Origin: Candidatus Alcyoniella australis
GTDB lineage: Bacteria; Lernaellota; Lernaellaia; JAVCCG01; Alcyoniellaceae
Assembly (NCBI GenBank): GCA_030765605.1
Contig: JAVCCG010000019.1
Span: 1 to 64,000 of the forward strand
Direction of reading: 5' to 3'
Length of the DNA: 64,000 nucleotides
Numbering within the stretch: the first letter of the stretch is position 1; each line of letters opens with the position of its first letter. This document shows positions 61,406-64,000 of the stretch, in pieces. The notes under the pieces were generated by a model. The model had not been told where the DNA came from, searched no databases, and saw only the letters and a list, made by a program, of their open reading frames with translations. Both the position numbers and the translations under genes were made by a program.

Positions 61406-62482
61406 GTGGCGCGGCGCAGGCCACGACGGCTAATCTTCGCGCTGATCCCGCTGCTGTTGCTGATTCTCGGCGGCGAGCTGGCGTTGCGCGCCATCGAGTT
61501 CGAGTACAAACCGTTCTACCCCCGACCGCACACGCGCTGGTCCGGCGGCGACGGTTTTTCCGCCGACTGGTGGGGACGGCTGCGCGAGAGCGATCTGTAC
61601 GTGGCCGATCCCGAGCTGTTCTGGTCGCTGCGGCCCGGAGCGAACGAGCCGGGAACCACGCCGGAGAGCGCATTGCCGCTGACCAACTCGTTGGGACTGC
61701 GCGGCCCGGAGATCCAGACGCCCAAGCCCGCGGAGCGCAAACGCGTGATCAGCCTGGGCGACTCGTGCACCTTCGGCGACGGTGTGCGCACCGATCAGAC
61801 TTACGCCGCGTTGCTGCGCGACGAGCTGCTGCTTCTGCAACCGGACCTGGATGTGGACGCGGTCAACGCCGGGGTGCCGGGATACACCTCGTTCCAGGCC
61901 CTGCGCCAGTTGCGCGACCGGCTGCCCGCGCTCGAGCCCGACCTGGTCACGCTCTACTTGGGGCTCAACGATCACATTACGCCCAAGGGCTGCATCTCCG
62001 ACGAGACCCGCTCCGAGCTGATTGGGCGCGCAACCCAGGTGCGCGGCGGCCTGCAATCCAGCCGCTTCTACCAGCTTGCGACCTATCTTGTGCTCAAGCT
62101 GCGCCGCGGCGACGAATGCCATGATCCCGAGCGCGGGCACCAGGTGTTCCGCGTGTCCACGCCCGAGTTCCAGCGCAACGTGACCGCGATCCGCGATTTG
62201 GGACGCGAGCGCGGCTTCAAAGTGCTGCTGTTCACCATCCCGCACTCGTTCGACTACGAGCCCTCGCTCAACCCCTACATCCGCGCACTGGCCCGCGAAC
62301 AACAGATCGAGCTGCTCGACCTGTTCCGCATTCTCAAGGCTCGCCAGGAAGCGGGTCAGAGCCTGTATAACGCGGACGGCGGACACCCCAACGCAGCGGG
62401 CCACCAGGCCATTGCTCAGGCATTGGCCCAACGCATCGTCGAACAGGGAATGCTCGGCGCGGAGCCCGCTCAGTCCGAGTAA
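61406..62482 (+). CDS. SGNH/GDSL hydrolase, membrane-anchored
   Basis: 358 aa from GTG 2 bp after the carbamoyltransferase stop. A signal-anchor (LIFALIPLLLLILGGELAL) precedes an intact SGNH set: VISLGDSCTFGDGVRTD (Ser), VNAGVPGYTSFQALRQL, LYLGLNDHITPKG (Asn) and NADGGHPNAAGHQAIAQAL (DxxHP). It matches the gene at 47768 more than the long forms. Likely a periplasmic O-acetyl- or acyl-esterase/transferase for the product of this operon. The 3' end overlaps the convergent membrane protein by 13 bp. Confidence 0.9.
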   Translation: MARRRPRRLIFALIPLLLLILGGELALRAIEFEYKPFYPRPHTRWSGGDGFSADWWGRLRESDLYVADPELFWSLRPGANEPGTTPESALPLTNSLGLRGPEIQTPKPAERKRVISLGDSCTFGDGVRTDQTYAALLRDELLLLQPDLDVDAVNAGVPGYTSFQALRQLRDRLPALEPDLVTLYLGLNDHITPKGCISDETRSELIGRATQVRGGLQSSRFYQLATYLVLKLRRGDECHDPERGHQVFRVSTPEFQRNVTAIRDLGRERGFKVLLFTIPHSFDYEPSLNPYIRALAREQQIELLDLFRILKARQEAGQSLYNADGGHPNAAGHQAIAQALAQRIVEQGMLGAEPAQSE

Positions 62483-64000
62483 GGCAACAACTCGATGGAA
62501 TGTACGGTCAGCGCGCCGCCGCTGAGCATTCTCAGCTCGATCCAGTCCGGCCTTCCGGCCAACAGCCAACGCGGATCGCGATCCAGCTCCACGCGCACTG
62601 CGTGCGGACCGCCGGGGGGGATGATCACGCCGATCTCGCCCTGCTCCAGCCTGCGGCCGTGCTCCCGTCCCCAGCGGAACTGGGCTGAGCAGGGCCGGGC
62701 CCAATTCGAGCTCAGGACCAACCGCACGGCTCCGACGCACGTGGAATCCAGGCCCGGATCCTCCAGGTGCAACGCCGGGTGCCGGCCGAACTTCGGCTCC
62801 AGGCGCAGGTCGTCGCCTTCCCGCTCGATCCGTGCGTCGATCGGCCGCAGGCGCGAGCACAGCTCCGGGTCCCTAAGATCCAGAAGCACCGGCGACTGCC
62901 AATAGATCGCAGCTGCGCACGCCAGCAGCTCGGCCGTGACGTCCTCCAGCCGGCCCGGATGCTCCTCCCAGCTAAGCACCAGGGAACGCCCGCGCCCCAG
63001 GGCCTTGCGAAAATCGTTGGGCCTGTCCGCCGTGGTGCTGGCGGCGTTGGCGGCAACCCAGATCTGCGGCGTGCGCTCCTGCCACAGCGGCAGGAAAAAG
63101 CCGCGCAGGTCGTTGAGCGCCAGGGGGAACCCGTGGAGCATGTCCGGCAGGTTGCACGCCACCAACTCGTCCAGGTCCGCGGGATCGGCGCAGCGCCGCA
63201 GCACAGACTGACGCACGTCCTGCATTTGCTCGGCTGCCAGCTGCTGGGCACGGACCTGCGCCTGGCCCGCCACGGTCCACAGCCCGGCGAGCAGCACTAG
63301 CGCTACGCGGCCTAGCCAACGCGCACGCGGGCCGTCAACTCCATGCCCCGCGGCCCATACCCCGAGCAACGCCGCGGCCAGGGCAAAGCGGTAGAAGCAC
63401 TGTCCCTCGTAACCGAACACCGCGTACATGGCCGAGGGCAGCACGGCCAGGGCCGCCGGGCACAGCCCGATGCGTCCGCGTCCGCGGTTGAGCCAGGCGA
63501 TGACGGCCAGGGCGCACCAGGCGAGGAAAAACAGCCGCACCATCCACACCAGGGGCTCCGGCGCGAACATGCTGAAGTTCAGCGGCCCCAGGAACACGTG
63601 GGGCAGGTCAAAGAGGAAAGACTTGAGCCCCAGCGCCACGGCTGACACGCCCGGGTCGTTCAACGCGCCGCCGAACCGTCCGAACAGCACCAAGCGCAGC
63701 ACTGCCACCAGGGCCAGCACGGCCAGGGAAATCGCCGCGGGCAGCAGCGTGGCCACGCTCAACCGGCGCACGCCCGCGGGCCGCAACGCCAGGCTCACCA
63801 GCAGCACCAGGCCCGGCAGCACGAACGCCAGCTCCTTGCTCAGCAGCGCCGCCAAGGTCCACAGGCAGACCCCAGCCAGGGCCCGCCGCGGCCGTGGCGG
63901 ACTCCCGCGCACGTAGCGCGCTGCCGCGGCCAGGGCCAGCAGCGAAAAGATCGCAGCCAGCAGGTCGTAGCGCGCCATGATCCAGGTGGTCGCTGCCGCG
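62470..64000 (-). CDS. GT39/TMTC-like membrane protein, 5' end beyond window
   Basis: The frame is open from 64000 to a stop at 62470 (510 codons seen); the reading through 63978 gives TTWIMARYDLLAAIFSLLAL, the helix start of PMT/TMTC-type proteins, where homologues read W(I/V)S.RYDLL, so the true start lies outside. About ten helices are followed by a soluble domain of about 270 residues ending SGGALTVHSIELLPYSD, which includes TTADRPNDFRKALGRGRSLV. An apparent ATG at 63978 is not the true start. Polyprenyl-sugar transferase-like, periplasmic C-terminus. Convergent with the SGNH hydrolase at 61406. Confidence 0.75.
   Translation of the reverse strand, partial: AAATTWIMARYDLLAAIFSLLALAAAARYVRGSPPRPRRALAGVCLWTLAALLSKELAFVLPGLVLLVSLALRPAGVRRLSVATLLPAAISLAVLALVAVLRLVLFGRFGGALNDPGVSAVALGLKSFLFDLPHVFLGPLNFSMFAPEPLVWMVRLFFLAWCALAVIAWLNRGRGRIGLCPAALAVLPSAMYAVFGYEGQCFYRFALAAALLGVWAAGHGVDGPRARWLGRVALVLLAGLWTVAGQAQVRAQQLAAEQMQDVRQSVLRRCADPADLDELVACNLPDMLHGFPLALNDLRGFFLPLWQERTPQIWVAANAASTTADRPNDFRKALGRGRSLVLSWEEHPGRLEDVTAELLACAAAIYWQSPVLLDLRDPELCSRLRPIDARIEREGDDLRLEPKFGRHPALHLEDPGLDSTCVGAVRLVLSSNWARPCSAQFRWGREHGRRLEQGEIGVIIPPGGPHAVRVELDRDPRWLLAGRPDWIELRMLSGGALTVHSIELLPYSD

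Overview
The window comes from a high-G+C (mostly GC-ending codons), Gram-negative, probably free-living and uncultivated bacterium of deltaproteobacterial type. The evidence is an outer-membrane assembly lipoprotein (BamD), many lipoproteins and signal peptides, a sigma-54 activator, a complete MoxR/Bat operon, an HD-GYP protein, frequent TTG/GTG starts and 1-4 bp stop/start overlaps. Secreted proteins with Asp-rich linkers ending in GCCG recall poorly characterised lineages near Myxococcota, Desulfobacterota or Lernaellota. No 16S rRNA gene is present, so this placement is inference only.

Layout. 1-5.7 kb is housekeeping: a PIG-L deacetylase, a Mut7-C protein, an endonuclease III homologue, rsmD-coaD and an aspartate aminotransferase. 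5.7-9.1 kb holds a secreted papain-like protease and a large SGNH protein. 9.3-11.1 kb looks like a locally disturbed patch, with a phospholipase D-like gene of lower G+C against a collapsed alpha-amylase pseudogene. 11.1-25.3 kb is mixed: a sigma-54 activator coupled to a GT4 glycosyltransferase, an Agl23-type membrane protein, secreted/outer-membrane proteins, a NUDIX hydrolase, another large SGNH protein, a HAD phosphatase and an AI-2E family transporter. 25.5-29.1 kb is a HEAT-repeat plus HD-GYP operon. 29.8-41.2 kb is one long collinear run: BatD-like, MoxR, DUF58, BatD-like, BatA, BatB, BatC, BatD, BatE, then BamD, an NTF2-like lipoprotein and a TPR protein. 41.3 kb carries a selenocysteine tRNA. 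42.7-64 kb is a surface-glycan region: a minus-strand operon of polytopic glycosyltransferase-like proteins alternating with SGNH proteins, then a coupled plus-strand operon of HEAT/beta-helix lipoprotein, membrane protein, B12-type radical SAM protein, carbamoyltransferase and SGNH hydrolase.

The most notable signal is at 25246-25455 on the minus strand. It is a 69-codon gene with one in-frame UGA at codon 30, sitting where a DUF6132-type small membrane protein has its second conserved cysteine. A 6-bp hairpin with a G-starting loop begins 14 nt after the UGA, which fits a bacterial SECIS. tRNA-Sec lies 16 kb away in the same window. Ordinary gene calling would miss this gene. Other points of interest are a 184-bp MITE-like element with 25-bp inverted ends, structured intergenic repeats whose hairpin stems differ in sequence but keep pairing, a shared C-terminal Asp-rich/GCCG tail, an SGNH paralogue that has lost its nucleophile, and an activator with a degenerate receiver domain.
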